Shown here piece after piece: positions 35,691-48,050 of a DNA stretch of 64,000 bases (its first letter is position 1; every line of letters begins with the position of its first letter). The notes below the pieces were generated by a model that saw nothing but the letters and a program-made list of their open reading frames with translations, ran no database searches and was not told where the DNA came from. The stretch lies in the NCBI RefSeq assembly GCF_020085105.1, contig NC_058042.1, positions 18,899,001 to 18,963,000 of the forward strand, written 5' to 3'. This DNA comes from Siniperca chuatsi (Eukaryota > Chordata > Actinopteri > Centrarchiformes > Sinipercidae). Position numbers and translations under genes: made by a program.

Positions 35691-37888
35691 TCACTGGGAT
35701 TGGAAAGGTTACTTTTTTTGTTGTGAATAACGATTTTTTATCAACTGTGTTGGAACACTAAAAGACATTTACAGTGCCACTGGTTCAGACATGTAGGCCT
35801 ATCATGTCCATGTTGAGGAAAACATAACATTATTCATGTTTGGCCACATAGTGTGTCACTAAGTGAGATGTGCTGTCTAATAAACTTTTTTGCTGATGTT
35901 TTGGTTCATCTCTTAGGCAGCCTCTCTAAGTAAAGGTTGAGTGTGTCCTGAATGTGTTTGTGTGTGCGTCTGTGAGTGTGTATGTGTGAATCTTTGCCTG
36001 AGATGCAGTGCTCGCGTAGCTTCCTGCTGGTCTCATGGTGCCCCCTGATAAGCTGGTGCTGCAGAGGGTTTCAGAATGGCGCTAGTGGCAGTGGAATTAG
36101 CTTCCATTGTCATGATAATGACAGTGATACTCTTGCCCCATCCCGACTCAGACCAGCCATTGTATGGAAACAGGAATGCAATTTCTCCTGCAGCGGCAAC
36201 CGACAATCCTCTATGAGAGTGAAAGGTCCCTAAATGACTCTCCATTCAGGCGAGGCTGAAGGGCCAGCAGCCAATTAAAGTGGGAGCAGCAGAACAGCGC
36301 CATCCCAAAGACCTAAGGCTGTCTCTAAACACACACATTAAGCAATACCACGACACACATACATATACACACACCTATTAGTTGCTGTATTTTCCTTTTA
36401 CAAAGAACATCTAATCCCCTAAACTATATTTTTCCTTACAGGCCTGATTCTTTTGGGGGCACAGGCAGTTTGTACTAAATAACTCAAGAGGAGTATTCAG
36501 CACAATATGTACACAGACTCAGGAACATGAGTTATTGATTTGAAAATGCCTAAATATTGGAGTTGGGGGACAGAGTTCCTGAGCAAAGTGGAGACACTCT
36601 CCAAAACCATCCATCATGGTTAAATTCTTTGCTGGTGTTTATGGTATGAGACACTCTCCTCTGGGCGTTTATCTAGCATCAGAGGCAGAATCATGAGGAT
36701 GAAGGGTTTTGAAAGTGTTCATGCTACTGAGCTGTGAGTAAAGTGGATGTGTGCCGTGGGGCTCTGAGAGCCTTGAACTGAGAAGAAACCCATTGAGCTA
36801 GATAAGTTTGTTTTAAGCAACACCACTAATAATCACCCACTGCAGCACTGACGTTAACTCAGAGATTCTCCTCAGAAAAAAGCACTCTTCTCGAATGCCT
36901 CGTTTATTCTGCAGCCACCTTCCCTCCAAAACATTTTCTCTCTTTATTTCCGCTGCTAATTCAAACATGTTGCTTCATCCTCTTTAGAAGCTACCCAGTT
37001 TTTACAATCTGAAAATGTTCTGTGATATCTTTAACATATATTTGAAATAACTATACATGTTTAATCATTTAAATGTTTGTAGTTCTACCAGCCTTATTGG
37101 GGCATGCACATTGCTCAATGAGCAAATGCCCTGTTTGGATATCGATGATCTCCTTTGTTAATGCTTTTAACTTAAACCTTGTATTACTGATGTATTAACA
37201 GCTGTCATATATATCCACTAGCAAAGAAGAGTGCACACAGGTTTCTAAAGCTGTTTGACCATCCAACAAGCACTTCTTTTTAATTGTCAAAAATCCCTTG
37301 AAAAGACTAACACCAAAACTGAATTTATCCTTCTAACAAGTCTGATATAGCTTATTCATCTGTGCCATAGAGTTCCATTGTTGTCCAAAAACAGTCAGCC
37401 ACACCGCTGTAGTGGCTGAGATAACAATTAACACAGGCACTGTAGTTTATTTTAAGCCAATCCTAAATTCACCATCCTGAAGCCATAAATACTCATTAGG
37501 GCACTAAATGTGTATTAATCTGCAGCTGAAAATAGTCCTCAATAAATTATTATTTACTCATGTTGGAATAACGTTTGCTAAAAACTACAATGCCCAGCTG
37601 TTGTAGGAAATTATTTTGCCTTTAAAAAATAAATAAAGAATGAAGCTATGTATTGTAAATATGTAAAGATCTTCAGTAGGAACAAATGAGTTTGAGTCTA
37701 TTACAGTAAGAGTACTGAGAGACAGACACATTGTTGGTTTTAGTCTTTGCTTGGCTTTTGATGATAAAAGTATAGAATAACACCAACCTTATCCTTTAAT
37801 CTGCCATTCATATAGAACAGTGCCCTTTGCAGTTATAAGACACTATGACCTGTGAGCTTGTAACGTTGATTAAATAAGCTGTTGTATT
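35691..37888. other. Intergenic, possible conserved non-coding sequence
   Basis: No gene. Segment 36040-36320 is less AT-rich than its surroundings, contains CAGCCAATTAAAGTGGGAG and a TGTCAT/ATGACA inverted pair, and could be regulatory; this rests on composition only. Confidence 0.4.
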
Positions 37889-38040
37889 GGGATGCCCCGG
37901 TAGCTCTACTGGTAGAAGTTCTTACCACAGCGGCCCAGGTTTGAATCCAGCCCGCGGTCCTTTGCTGCATGTCATCCCTACCCTCTCTCCCCCTTTCCTG
38001 TCTATCTTCAGCTGCACTATCTAATAAAAGCAAAAAAAGG
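37889..38040 (+). mobile_element. tRNA-derived SINE
   Basis: Head with pol III-type A box (GGTAGCTCTACTGGTAGAAG) and B box (GGTTTGAATCC), then the body CCTTTGCTGCATGTCATCCC, CTCTCTCCCCCTTTC and a tail CTAATAAAAGCAAAAAAAGG. The head is shortened between the boxes relative to the consensus I recall. This is a common fish SINE. Confidence 0.85.
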
Positions 38041-38932
38041 GAAAATTACTTTTAAGCTGAAACAATACACTCATTAACAGGGACTTCATGAAAACAGAGC
38101 AACTGGAAACAAGTGATGTAGGCTCTTATAGCAGTACATGGCCATAGTTTGCATTCGAAGGTAGCAACAGACACCAAGTAGAAAATATCCATCCATCAGA
38201 TAATATTACAAAACGGGGGTTTAGATGAAAGCTCTCATCAGACAGCAGGATTTCTTTTCTTATTGTAAACAGAGCTCTTGTGTTTAAGCATCTTATTATA
38301 GTCATTGAAGGCTGCAATCAGTCTCTAATTATCGCTCTTTACATCTCAAAGAGGAAATCCAGCTGCACTGTAGGATCTGATGATACAGTAGCCGTGTATG
38401 TATGAGGAGAGGTAGATGATACTTACAGACAGAATTACAGGGTGATTTCAAATCATCTGAACAAATCAAGTAAGGATTGCACTAAGTACTCGCTTCATGT
38501 CTCCACCTGCTCATGTCCTCTGTTCACTGGAACTGGGACAGTGTTTTCATCTCTGCCATGCTCTTTGTAGTGGTTTGTCAGTATTGGCATTGGCATTTCT
38601 CTTTTCATGCTGGACTGAAAGCAAATAACATGAGGGTAATCAAAGAGTATCTGTTGTGTGAGTAAGATTGAATTACGATTGTGAATTCTATTTAATTATT
38701 TGTCTGAACCATTTATGCTTCTCTAACTTCGTTTCCAGCTTCTAAATTCAAATGGACAAAGACAAGTATTGGTTTATAGAAAGAAAACACACACTTATCA
38801 GACTTTCATATATGAACAGTTTAATTTTACATCAAACCAATATTCAGTCTAGTCAGAGGAGTGCAGTGATTATTCTGCCCGTCCTCAATCACCATTAAAC
38901 CATTATTTCTCCGTCCTTTATCTACATGATGC

Positions 38933-38996
38933 CCTCTCTCTCTCTCTCTCTCCATCTCTGTCATTATGTCTCTCAGCCTCTCTCTCTCTCTGTCTC
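38933..38996. repeat. (CT)n-rich tract
   Basis: Two CT arrays separated by mixed sequence. Confidence 0.9.
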
Positions 38997-39587
38997 TACC
39001 GCTTGCTTTGTCTTTTTCATTTTCTCTTTTCAGTGCAGTCAGTATTGAGTGGCCCACAGCATTTGGATGCAAGATGAACTTTGATAAGAGTTAATGAGAA
39101 CACAGCATTGTACGGGGAAAGAATGGCTCAGGCTGCACTCAAGAGCCTCCTCACCAGGAAATGGACCGTAAAGAGCTGCAGCCACCCTCTCCACAGGAGA
39201 AGACGAGAGGAGAGGACAATCAGAGGAGGAGAATAGAAGAGACCAGGGAAAGACGGTAAAGAAAGGGCATGAAGGACAAAGAATAGAAGAAAAGGAAATA
39301 TATGATTAAGTCACAGAAATGTGGAATAGTAGAAGGGTACAAACATAATGACAGATAATTACTGAATTTTATAAAAGCCAGCTTTGATACAACTAAATTG
39401 TACTGTGCTCATCAACTGTAAGTCTTACATGTCTTTCATAGATTGTAGATTATACTCAAAACCATACATTTTTTTAATTCATTTTAAAATATCAATATCA
39501 GTTTCAGTGTGTTTTCACTCTTCCAGGCGAACACCACAACGTTCACTTAAAAAGCAACTTAATACCAGTTGAACATCTTGTTATTGC

Positions 39588-39778
39588 TGACCACACTGTA
39601 AATCATTTTGAGCTGGTTCAACTTAAAAACGTAAGTTCCCCTACTGCCGTAAAAATGAATTTAGGTTGAATAATTGCTTGAAAGTCTTCTTATGATATAT
39701 CTAAACTTAAGATATTAAGTTGAATCAACAACTTGAAACATTAGAGACAAATTTTTACTGGGTTCCACAGTAAAAATA
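39588..39778. mobile_element. MITE-like repeat
   Basis: Begins CACACTGTAAATCATTTTGA and continues GGTTCAACTTAAAAA; the other side has TTAAGTTGAATCAACAACTT and ends in CCACAGTAAAAAT. The CACTGTAAA/TTTACAGTG-type ends and the inverted TTCAACTTAA blocks match a common fish element. Confidence 0.55.
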
Positions 39779-40664
39779 GTATTCACAATATCCATAGAGA
39801 ACTAAATTATTAGCCTTAATGTGACATACAATGTAAACTTAGCAAGGGCTACAAGATTGTGAAATTATAATATACAGTATGTTCCTTTGTGAAGCTCTAA
39901 ATCAGTTTGATTTTCATATTTTAGAAAATATTTTTATACCCATATTCTCAGTAAAGTAGGACACTACCCAACAATCCTCAAACAAGTTTCACCAATTAAA
40001 TATGTTGGAAAAACATTTTAGGGTTGAACAAGCTTTTCTTGCAATTGCCAACAAAATAACAGATAACTTCTATCTGGCAACTTCGATCTTTACATTTTGT
40101 GCATCCTGCTCTGTGCATCCTGACAGGCTACAGCATTGCCCCTGCATACACACTTTATGCTGTGTGTAGTTAATTCCCGCTAAAAGACATTAAGTACACA
40201 ATCTTGAACATTTGCATTTTTCTAATATTTTAATGCTCTTAATCTGTTATTATAAGGTCATGTCTTAAAGCTGGCTGAACAATGTAAAAGATTTATGGTT
40301 CACAGTTCAATGCTTAAAATGCTATAAAAAAACTTCTGAAAAGAAAATGAGAAAGGAAAATGAGATGAATAGGACATTTACTATCAGAATCCACACAGAC
40401 ATGTCACATTTCAAGCCTTATAAAACAAAATGACTGTGCCTTGAAAGCCAGCAATCCTGGATCTTTTTTAGCATACATATGTGAAGAAAGATCCACAGCA
40501 CTAATTCCATGCCTTGATCACCTACCATAGTCTCTTTCTGGAGAGCATTGTGTGTTCATAATCTGCTGCCAACCTTAAATGGGAAAGCAAATCACAAAGA
40601 ATGCTCACCAATGATTATATTTTTGTAGCAGCTCAACTAAATATAAGGTATCTTGATGCTTTTT

Positions 40665-41160
40665 TTTTTTTACATCAGCTGTGGCAAGGGTGCTAACTTT
40701 CCCATTAAAGTTTGGCTTAGAGAGAATGCATCCAAAATCACTGGTTATTCCTCAATCTATGAAACTCGCCTCTGCCTAAAGAGTTTGAACGCTGTAAGAG
40801 AAAACTCTCCCTCAGAATCACCACTTTTTTGGGAAATAGCTTTCGGTAGAAGATTTAGACAACTTTAGTTCAAAACATATCCATTTCAGAGAAGTATATT
40901 CCCCGGAGCTATTCAACCCCTGAATTTTGAATTAAAGCCACTTACTTTTAATTTCTTGTTTCCTTCTTATTTTTTTATATATTTTCTATTTTACATGAGT
41001 CTCATTTATGGTATTTTTTAACTGATTTGCATATATGGTTTCTATGGCATTCATGAGATGTGATGTAATTTAGCATTTGAGTTGTGTTGAATAGTGTCCT
41101 GTGTGTACTAAGAGCTCACCAAACAAGTGTCCTAACATATTTTGTTGTAATGGCAATAAA
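40665..41160 (+). mobile_element. CR1/L2/Rex1-type LINE 3' end
   Basis: Frame with NASKITGYSSIYETRLCLKS and FGRRFRQL, then after a stop IFPGAIQPLNF; these resemble the C-terminus of CR1/Rex1-group reverse transcriptases (...RRFR... then F-I-P-x-A-I-x-L-L-N). About 240 bp of 3' UTR ends in GGCAATAAAATCAACTT. Only the last part of the element is present. Confidence 0.6.
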
Positions 41161-42190
41161 ATCAACTTAATTTATCATGCCATGAGAGGTGAATACACAT
41201 CTTTTCGTACCTTTGATTGGAACCATAGATCAAAGAGGAGACAGAGAGGTATGCTGGTAGAAGAATAAGATGTAATGTTGGAAGCAACATCCATGAGCAG
41301 GTGGGGAAAGAAGGTCTGAACATGAAACATGAAAAAAATATTAATATAATGGGGGATAAAATGATAGAATCTGAAGAGGAATGACCAGAGAGGATTCTAA
41401 GATGTGAGTGAAAATAAGACATTAAAGACTACATGGAGTAAAACAGTGGAAGTGCTTGACAACAGAGGGGCCTCTGCCACCATCCACTGATGAGAAGGGT
41501 TCCTAACAGCAAGAGGAGAGGAAGAGAAAAAGAAATCAGGAGGCAAATGAGTGGAACATCTTGAGAAGGCTGCTGATAAATGAATAAATAAAGAGTTGAG
41601 AGAGGAGAGGGCTTCTCAAGGATGTCATATCTTAATTGAAAGTGACAGCGGCAATTAAAAATGTAATCATTCTGTCCATTTTCTAATTAAAAGCGAAACG
41701 ACTGATAGTTTTGACTCATTAACTTCAAAGAGTGATGCAGCCTCTGACAGAGTGGGGGAAGTGTATCGTGCTGCATGGAGAAGGAGCAAGCAGATGATAA
41801 GGGGTGCAAAGGATGAAGAGGACTGATGCGTCGGGTGAGGATAATCTGCTACAATGACTTTCTATGAGGGAGAGAGACTTAGCTCTTGGTCAGGGTTAAA
41901 TAATATGATGAATGATGGTTGTTAGACCTGACAAAAAGCAACACGCTCACAGCAGTAAGTGACAGTTATTTTTTTTTTAGTTATTTATTACTTCATCATT
42001 TCTGATACAAACTTTTTCCTCTTAACAAGCCAAGAAGACACACACACTGATCTGACGCTCATTACCTGAGTCACACGTACAATCCTGTCATCGAAAGGAG
42101 TCCAACCCAGCTGTTGAGGGGTTGTTCACTGTGTGTGAGGACAACTGAACTGTCAGGCGAGTGAGTCTGTGTCTTCTTGGCTTGTTAAGA
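41161..42190. other. Intergenic, no gene seen
   Basis: AT- and purine-rich. 41620-41760 has clustered TAATTGA, CAATTAAAA and CTAATTAAAA sites that could bind homeodomain factors, but nothing else supports function. Confidence 0.4.
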
Positions 42191-42191
42191 A

Positions 42192-43100
42192 CAAAAAGTT
42201 AGTGAAAATATGGCTACAAGATAACATTATAATCCAACAAGAAAGATGTGGCTACTTTGATTTACAAAATAAAAAGCAAATTATTCTGCATTAGCTTTTT
42301 GTTTAACTAGTCCTGGTGAATAGCCAGGAGGACAAAAGGAGTTTTGATTGGTTAAACCAGTTTTTTTTTTTTTTATTTTTTTTTTTGGCCATCTGGAGGC
42401 AGCACAACAAGCTTCACTTTATAAAATCGATTTGTGGAACATGCTAGCAAACAGTGGCTTACATCATCCATCAGATACAGAGCAATTTTAGCATTAATTT
42501 ACAGACATGTCTCTGGCCACCTGACAAATCTACTGTAAGTCGAATAGTCACTCTCCTTTTAGCTCTGTTTTTGGTCTCCAACTCCTGAGGGAAAAATCTG
42601 TCCCTTTAGCTGTTAAATGCTCCACTATGTTCACCAGCTAGTTGCTAACTTTGGCTGTCTGTAATTTGGTTATGGGCAGTTAGTGTATCAGAGCTTTTAA
42701 GCTGAAAACAGCAGACGGAAACGACACTGATGAGAGCAGTAGAAGTGAACCAAAACAGTAAAGCTGTGAGCTGGAAAACCAAATCAACGAGCTGAAAGAT
42801 TGATGATGAGAAAAGCCCTTAGAACTGAGGAGTCAAGTGAACTGTTCATCACTAGGAGCGACCCCTTTCACATACACATTTCAGGCATTTGATCCATTGC
42901 TAATACTGTATAAAACATTGATTATAACAGCTTTAAGAGCAAGTTAGTGTAATGGCTACAAGACAATATCAGCAATATCAAACCAACGTGCAGACATGCT
43001 TACGACAACCTCTTGCAGTTTTAAACAATACAATTAAAAAGTTAAAAAGCAATTTTAATTAGCATCAGCTTTTTGTTCAACTAGTCCAGGTGTTTAACAA
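42192..43100. repeat. Composite repeat flanked by degenerate direct repeats
   Basis: A block of about 140 bp at 42192-42330 (ATGGCTACAAGATAACAT ... CAGC-like GCTTTTTGTTTAACTAGTCC) recurs at 42950-43092 (ATGGCTACAAGACAATAT ... GCTTTTTGTTCAACTAGTCC). Between them lies a familiar fish repeat (CACTATGTTCACCAGCTAGT). A T-run occupies 42361-42386. The RTE LINE starts immediately after. Confidence 0.5.
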
Positions 43101-43257
43101 GGTGGAAATTGGACTACTGTTGGTCAAAGACGAAGAAGGAGAGGAGGAAGGTGTGTTCGTAGGCAGAGAGAAGAGGAAAGCTAAGAATGTAGGACTGACA
43201 GTAGGGACTTTGAATGTTGGGACTATGACAGGGAAGGCTAGGGAGTAGATTGACATA

Positions 43258-44190
43258 ATGCAGAGAAGGAAGGTGGACATACTGTATGTCCAGGAGACCA
43301 GGTGGAAAGGTAGCAAGGCTAGAAGCTTAGGAGCAGGGTTCAAGTTGTTCTACCATGGGTCAGATAGGAAGAGAAATGGAGTAGGAGATATCCTGAAAGA
43401 GAAGTTTGTGAGGAATGTTCTAGAGGTGAAAGGAGTATCAGACAGGTTGATGAGTCTGAAGCTGGAAATTGAAGGGGTGATGTTCAATGTTGTGAGTGGT
43501 TATGCCCCACAGGTAGGATGTGAGTTAGAAGAGAAGGAGAAATTCTGGAGTGAGTTAGATGAAGTGATGCAGAGCATCCCCAGAGGTGAGAGAGTGGTGA
43601 TTGGTGCAGATTTCAATGGGCATGTAGGTGAAGGGAACAGAGGTGATGAGAATGTGATGGGCAGGTTTGGTCTTCAGGACAGGAACACAGAAGGACAGAT
43701 GGTGGTAGACTTTGCAAAGAGGATGGAAATGGCTGTAGTGAGCACTTTCTTCCAGAAGAGGCAGGAACATAGGATGACATATAAGAGCAGAGGTAGAAGC
43801 ATTCAGGTGGACTACATCTTGTGTAGACGTTGTAATCTGAAAGAGACAAGTGACTGTAAAGTAGTGGTAGGGGAGAGTGTAGCCAGACAACACAGGATGG
43901 TAGTGTGTAAAATGACTCTGGTGGTGAGGAAGATGAAGAGGACAAAGGCAGAGCAGAGGACGAAGTGGTGGAAGTTGAAAAAGGAAGAATGTCGTGTAGT
44001 TTTCAGGGAGGAGCTGAGACAGACTCTGGGTGGTCAGGAAGTGCTCCCAGATGACTGGACCACTACAGCTAATGTGATCAGGGAGACAGGTAGGATGGTA
44101 CTCGGTTTGTCATCTGGAAAGAGGAAAGAGACAAGGAGACTTGGTGGTGGTATGAGGAAGCGCAGAAGTATATACAGAGAAAGAGGTTAG
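43258..44190 (+). pseudogene. RTE endonuclease domain
   Basis: 310-codon frame with endonuclease/exonuclease/phosphatase-fold motifs: ILYVQETRWKG, VVSGYAPQVGCE, VVIGADFNGHVGEGN, and QVDYILCRR; the final S-x-H motif appears as VARQHRMVVC. Upstream the same frame (VGTLNVGTMTGKARE) is cut by the stop at 43246. The last 25 codons are out of frame. Confidence 0.88.
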
Positions 44191-44246
44191 CTAAGAAGAA
44201 GTGGGACACTGAGAGGACTGAAGAGAGTAGACAGGAGTACAGGGAG

Positions 44247-45728
44247 ATGCAGTGTAAGGTGAAGGTAGAGGTGGCAAAGGCCAAACAAAGAGCATATGAG
44301 GACTTGTATGCTAGGTTGGACACTAAAGAGGGAGAGATGGATTTGTACAGGTTGGCCAGACAAAGAGATAGAGATGGGAAGGATGTGCAGCAGGTTAGGG
44401 TGATTAAAGATATAGATGGAAATGTATTGACAGGTGCCAGGAGTGTGATGAGAAGATGGAAGGAGTACTCTGAAGAGTTGATGAATGAGGAAAATGAAAG
44501 GGAACGAAGAGTCGAAGAGGTGACTGGTGTGGAGCAGGAAGTAGCAAAGATTAGCAAGAGTGAAGTGAGGAGGACGTTGAAGAGGATGAAGAGTGGAAAG
44601 GCAGTTGGTCCTGATGACATACCTGTGGAGGTATGGAAGTGTCTAGGAGAGGTGGCAGTAGAGTTTCTGACTAGTTTGTTTGACAAGATCTTGGAGAGTG
44701 AAAGGATGCCCGAGGAATGGTGGAGAAGTGTACTGGTGCCAATTTTTAAGAACAAGGGAGATGTGCAGAGCTGTGGCAACTACAGAGGAATAAAGCTGAT
44801 GAGCCATACAATGAAGTTGTGGGAAAGAGTAGTGGAAGCTAGGCTAAGGGCAGAGGTGAGCATTTGTGAGCAGCAATATGGTTTCATGCCTAGAAAGAGT
44901 ACAACAGATGCAGTATTTGCTTTGAGGATGCTGATGGAGAAGTACAGAGAAGGTCATAGGGAGTTGCATTGTGTCTTCATAGATTTAGAGAAAGCGTATG
45001 ACAGGGTGCCGAGAGAGGAGCTGTGGTATTGTATGAGGAAGTCTGGAGTGGCAGAGAAGTATGTTAGAGTGGTGCAGGACATGTATGAGAGCTGTAAGAC
45101 CGAGGTGAGGTGTACTGTAGGTGTGACAGAGGAGTTCAAGGTGGAGGTGAATATGCATCATAGATCGGCTCTGAGCCCCTTCTTGTTTGCTCTGGTGATG
45201 AACAGGCTGACAGATGAGGTTAGACAGGAATCTCCATGGACTATGATGTTTGCGGATGACATTGTGATTTGTAGTGAGAGCAGGGAGCAGGTGGAGGAAA
45301 ATCTAGAGAGATGGAGGTCTGCTCTGGAAAACAGAGGAATGAAGATTAGCTGCAGTCAGACAGAATACATGTGCGTCAATGAGAGGGACCCAGGTGGAAC
45401 GGTGAGGTTACAGGGAGCAGAGGTGAAGAAGGTGCAGGACTTTAAGTACTTAGGGTCAACGGTTCAGAGCAATGGAGACTGTGGAAAAGAGGTGAAGAGG
45501 CGAGTGCAAGCAGGTTGGAACGGGTGGAGAAAAGTGTCAGGTGTGTTGTGTGATAAAAGAGTATCAGCAAGAATGAAAGGAAAGGTGTTCAAGACGGTGG
45601 TGAGACCAGCGATGTTGTACAGAATAGAGACAGTGGCACTGAAGAAAAGACAAGAGGCAGAGCTGGAGGATGTTGAAGATGTTGAGGTTCTCTTTGGGAG
45701 TGACGAGGATGGACAGGATCAGGAATGA
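44247..45728 (+). pseudogene. RTE reverse transcriptase domain
   Basis: 493-codon frame, open upstream to about 44151. Motifs: KSGKAVGPDDIPVEVWK, LVPIFKNKGD, CGNYRGIKLMSH, QYGFMPRKSTTDA, CVFIDLEKAYDRVPREELW, and the catalytic MMFADDIVICSE. The usual QG before SALSPFLF is HHR here, a likely inactivating change. The frame shifts near the end; its continuation is 45670-45999. Confidence 0.9.
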
Positions 45729-45999
45729 GTACATCAGAGGGACAGCTCGTGTTAGATGTTTCGGAGATAAAGTCAGAGAGGCAAGATTGAGGTGGTTTGG
45801 ACATGTTCAGAGGAGAGACTGTGAATATATTGGTAGAAGGATGCTGAGGTTGGAGCTGCCAGGCAGGAGGTCTAGAGGAAGACCAAAGAGGAGATTTGTG
45901 GATGTAGTGAGAGAGGACATGAAGTTAATTGGTGTGAGTGAAGAGGATGCAGAGAACAGGGTTAGATGGAGGCACATGATTTGCTGTGGCGACCCCTGA
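45670..45999 (+). pseudogene. RTE ORF C-terminus
   Basis: Shifted frame carrying the C-terminal part: LGVTRMDRIRNEYIRGT, REARLRWFGHVQRRD, RPKRRFVDVVREDMK and the terminal ICCGDP. The RLRWFGHVxRR phrase is characteristic of RTE-like and related LINEs. Confidence 0.85.
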
Positions 46000-46015
46000 A
46001 AGGGAACAGCCAAAA

Positions 46016-46038
46016 GGAAAAGAAGAAGAAGAAGAAGA
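46016..46038. repeat. (AAG)n tail
   Basis: Trinucleotide 3' tail of the RTE element. Confidence 0.9.
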
Positions 46039-46206
46039 TGAAAACTGTTTTTAATGTCAAATATGGTGGCTCAGCAAGCTTGTAGAATGTATCATCTCAG
46101 GTTCCTCATAGTCACATATAGATTGTAGTATGAATGAATTTTGATGAATGTAAATGTTTTGACTTAATAACATAGCTTCATTACATATGCTTACATTTTT
46201 TCCACA

Positions 46207-46290
46207 CATACAGTAGAAGTTTGGGATTAGTGTCTTGCTCAACGACACTTCAGCATGTCGACAGGACAACAACCCTATAATTGGCCTAAT
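46207..46290. repeat. Dispersed repeat fragment
   Basis: Contains GTGTCTTGCTCAACGACACTTCAGCATG, split here as GTGTCTTGCTCAACGACACT then TCAGCATG, a phrase I recall from common fish repeats. Class unknown. Confidence 0.4.
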
Positions 46291-47869
46291 CAGCCTCCAT
46301 CGGTAAGGAGTATTACAGATGTCAGTCAAGCTACAGGATGTGATATTTGCCTATTTAAAATGTGAATTTGAATATATAAGAAACACCATAACATTGATGT
46401 GTACAACACACACAAAACATAATTTGTGGGATTGTATTTATATCAATGGGATGAATCATTATTGCTTTGGTTTCTTCCCAGTAACATTAGTCTTGGTCTG
46501 TCTTACACATTCTGACAGAAAGAGGAGATGTGTGCTAAGACACTTCAATCGTCATGAAAAGGTGCGTTATCAGACAAAGAGACGTTGCGTATGCTGCATG
46601 TCTCTCTGTTTCTCGCCCTTTGATTTTTCAGCCCTAATACCTTTAACACCCATCTCTTTATCACATATAAAAGCAACTTATTGATTTTTACTTTGCTCTG
46701 TAAAATCCATAGTTGCAGAGAGTAAAAGCAATACAATAATCAAAATGTGTATTCATATAGAATGGCTTCATATTTCTAAACAAATTAACTCAACAAAAAT
46801 AAGATTACAGACCCCAGATCAGTGCCAAATTAGAGACATTTTAAATACACAAATGTTATTCTGCATAATTTGTAAAAACTTTATTCATCCAAGGAAGGCT
46901 TGCTGACCTTGTTTTCTTCTTTTTGTACTCCTTTCTGCTTCTCATAGTTATGAGCCACCACCCACAGTCATCTGTTACTGGACGCTCAACAGCTCCACCG
47001 GAGCAACAGAGGAGAGAAGTGAGCAGCGTTAATAGATTTGTTCACTTTTCCAATAGACAATGTTCCACATTTGGCTGTTTTCTAGCATTTCCAACACCTG
47101 GGATGGGCATTAGCTTAGTTGCATCATAAGTAAAACATTTTTTTGGACTGATCTCTTCAAATAGATTATTCCAAAGCCCAGGCTTTGTAGGCAAAGGCTC
47201 ATTTGCCTTCAGTCCTCAAAAATTTAAGGATCTCTGGCAGCACACCATGCACCAGCTAATGTGGAGCTATTATGACAAACCTGACCAGCTGTGCTTTTAA
47301 AAGACCGATAATATTTTAAAACCAGGCAGCAGTGAAGGATCTTAGATCTTTGATACATTTTGAATTAATACTGCAGCTACATTGCAGTGTTTTGTTCCTT
47401 ACTGCTTCAATAAAGTGACCTGAAGCAGTGATGGAGCTCTTGAGTCCTTTAGTGCATTTCAACACACCAAACTTACAAACAACAACATTGTATCAAGAAC
47501 AAAGGTGAAACACTTCTAACCATTGAGTAAAGTTTAACTGTATAATTTTGTGAAATTATCCAGGATTGAAATATTGTAAGATTAAGATTATGTTATGTTG
47601 CAAATACATATTTTAAGTGGGAAAACTATTTCCCAAGTCAGCAGCTGTTCCCACCTCTCAACAACATTGTTTACCCTCAATGATAGCTGTTAGGGGAGGG
47701 GTGAGTCTGGCCTTCACTTTCTGCACAAATTTCCTCATCCACATTTTATCCGGTGTTAACCTCACAAACTCGTTCCTCTAACCATCTAACCATCAGAGTC
47801 CGGCTGCCCTTAGATACCTTCTGGCCAGCCTGTACTCAGTCCTTTATTTACAACACCATTCTGAATATT
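46291..47869. other. Intergenic, no gene seen
   Basis: About 1.6 kb of AT-rich DNA with short chance ORFs and no recognised element. Confidence 0.45.
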
Positions 47870-48050
47870 TTGTCTACATGAATGTGACTCACCCTGGAGA
47901 CTTACCCTAACCCTAACCCTAACCTTAACCTAAAACTAACCTTACCCTAACCTTAAATCAAGTCTTCACCCTAAAATGTAATGATTTACGTTATGGGGAC
48001 TTGCATTTTGTCCACAAAAGGAAGGCTAGTCCCTACGATGTGACTTTGTA
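47870..48050. repeat. Interstitial telomere-like repeat within a dispersed repeat
   Basis: Contains three to four tandem CCCTAA units (47903-47930) grading into CCTTAA/ACCTTA variants, followed by CACCCTAAAATGTAATGATT and TTATGGGGACTTGCATTTTG. The whole unit is a dispersed fish repeat as I recall it, so it need not mark a chromosome fusion. Confidence 0.6.

Larger units (their letters stand above)
38041..40664. other. Intergenic, repeats only
   Basis: Holds a CT-rich tract at 38933-38996 and a MITE-like piece at 39588-39778. No coding exon was recognised. Confidence 0.5.
43118..46040 (+). mobile_element. RTE-type LINE, nearly full length, broken
   Basis: One long ORF family encoding an apurinic-type endonuclease followed by reverse transcriptase. 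The element ends GGCGACCCCTGAAAGGGAAC and an (AAG)n tail, typical of fish RTE elements. Damage: an in-frame TAG at 43246-43248, a frameshift around 44110-44150 and another around 45670-45700. Otherwise the frames are long, suggesting a moderately recent insertion. Confidence 0.88.

Noticed and set aside
37889..37965. Functional tRNA gene
   Set aside because: A and B boxes are present but the cloverleaf is shortened and the sequence continues into a SINE body and tail.
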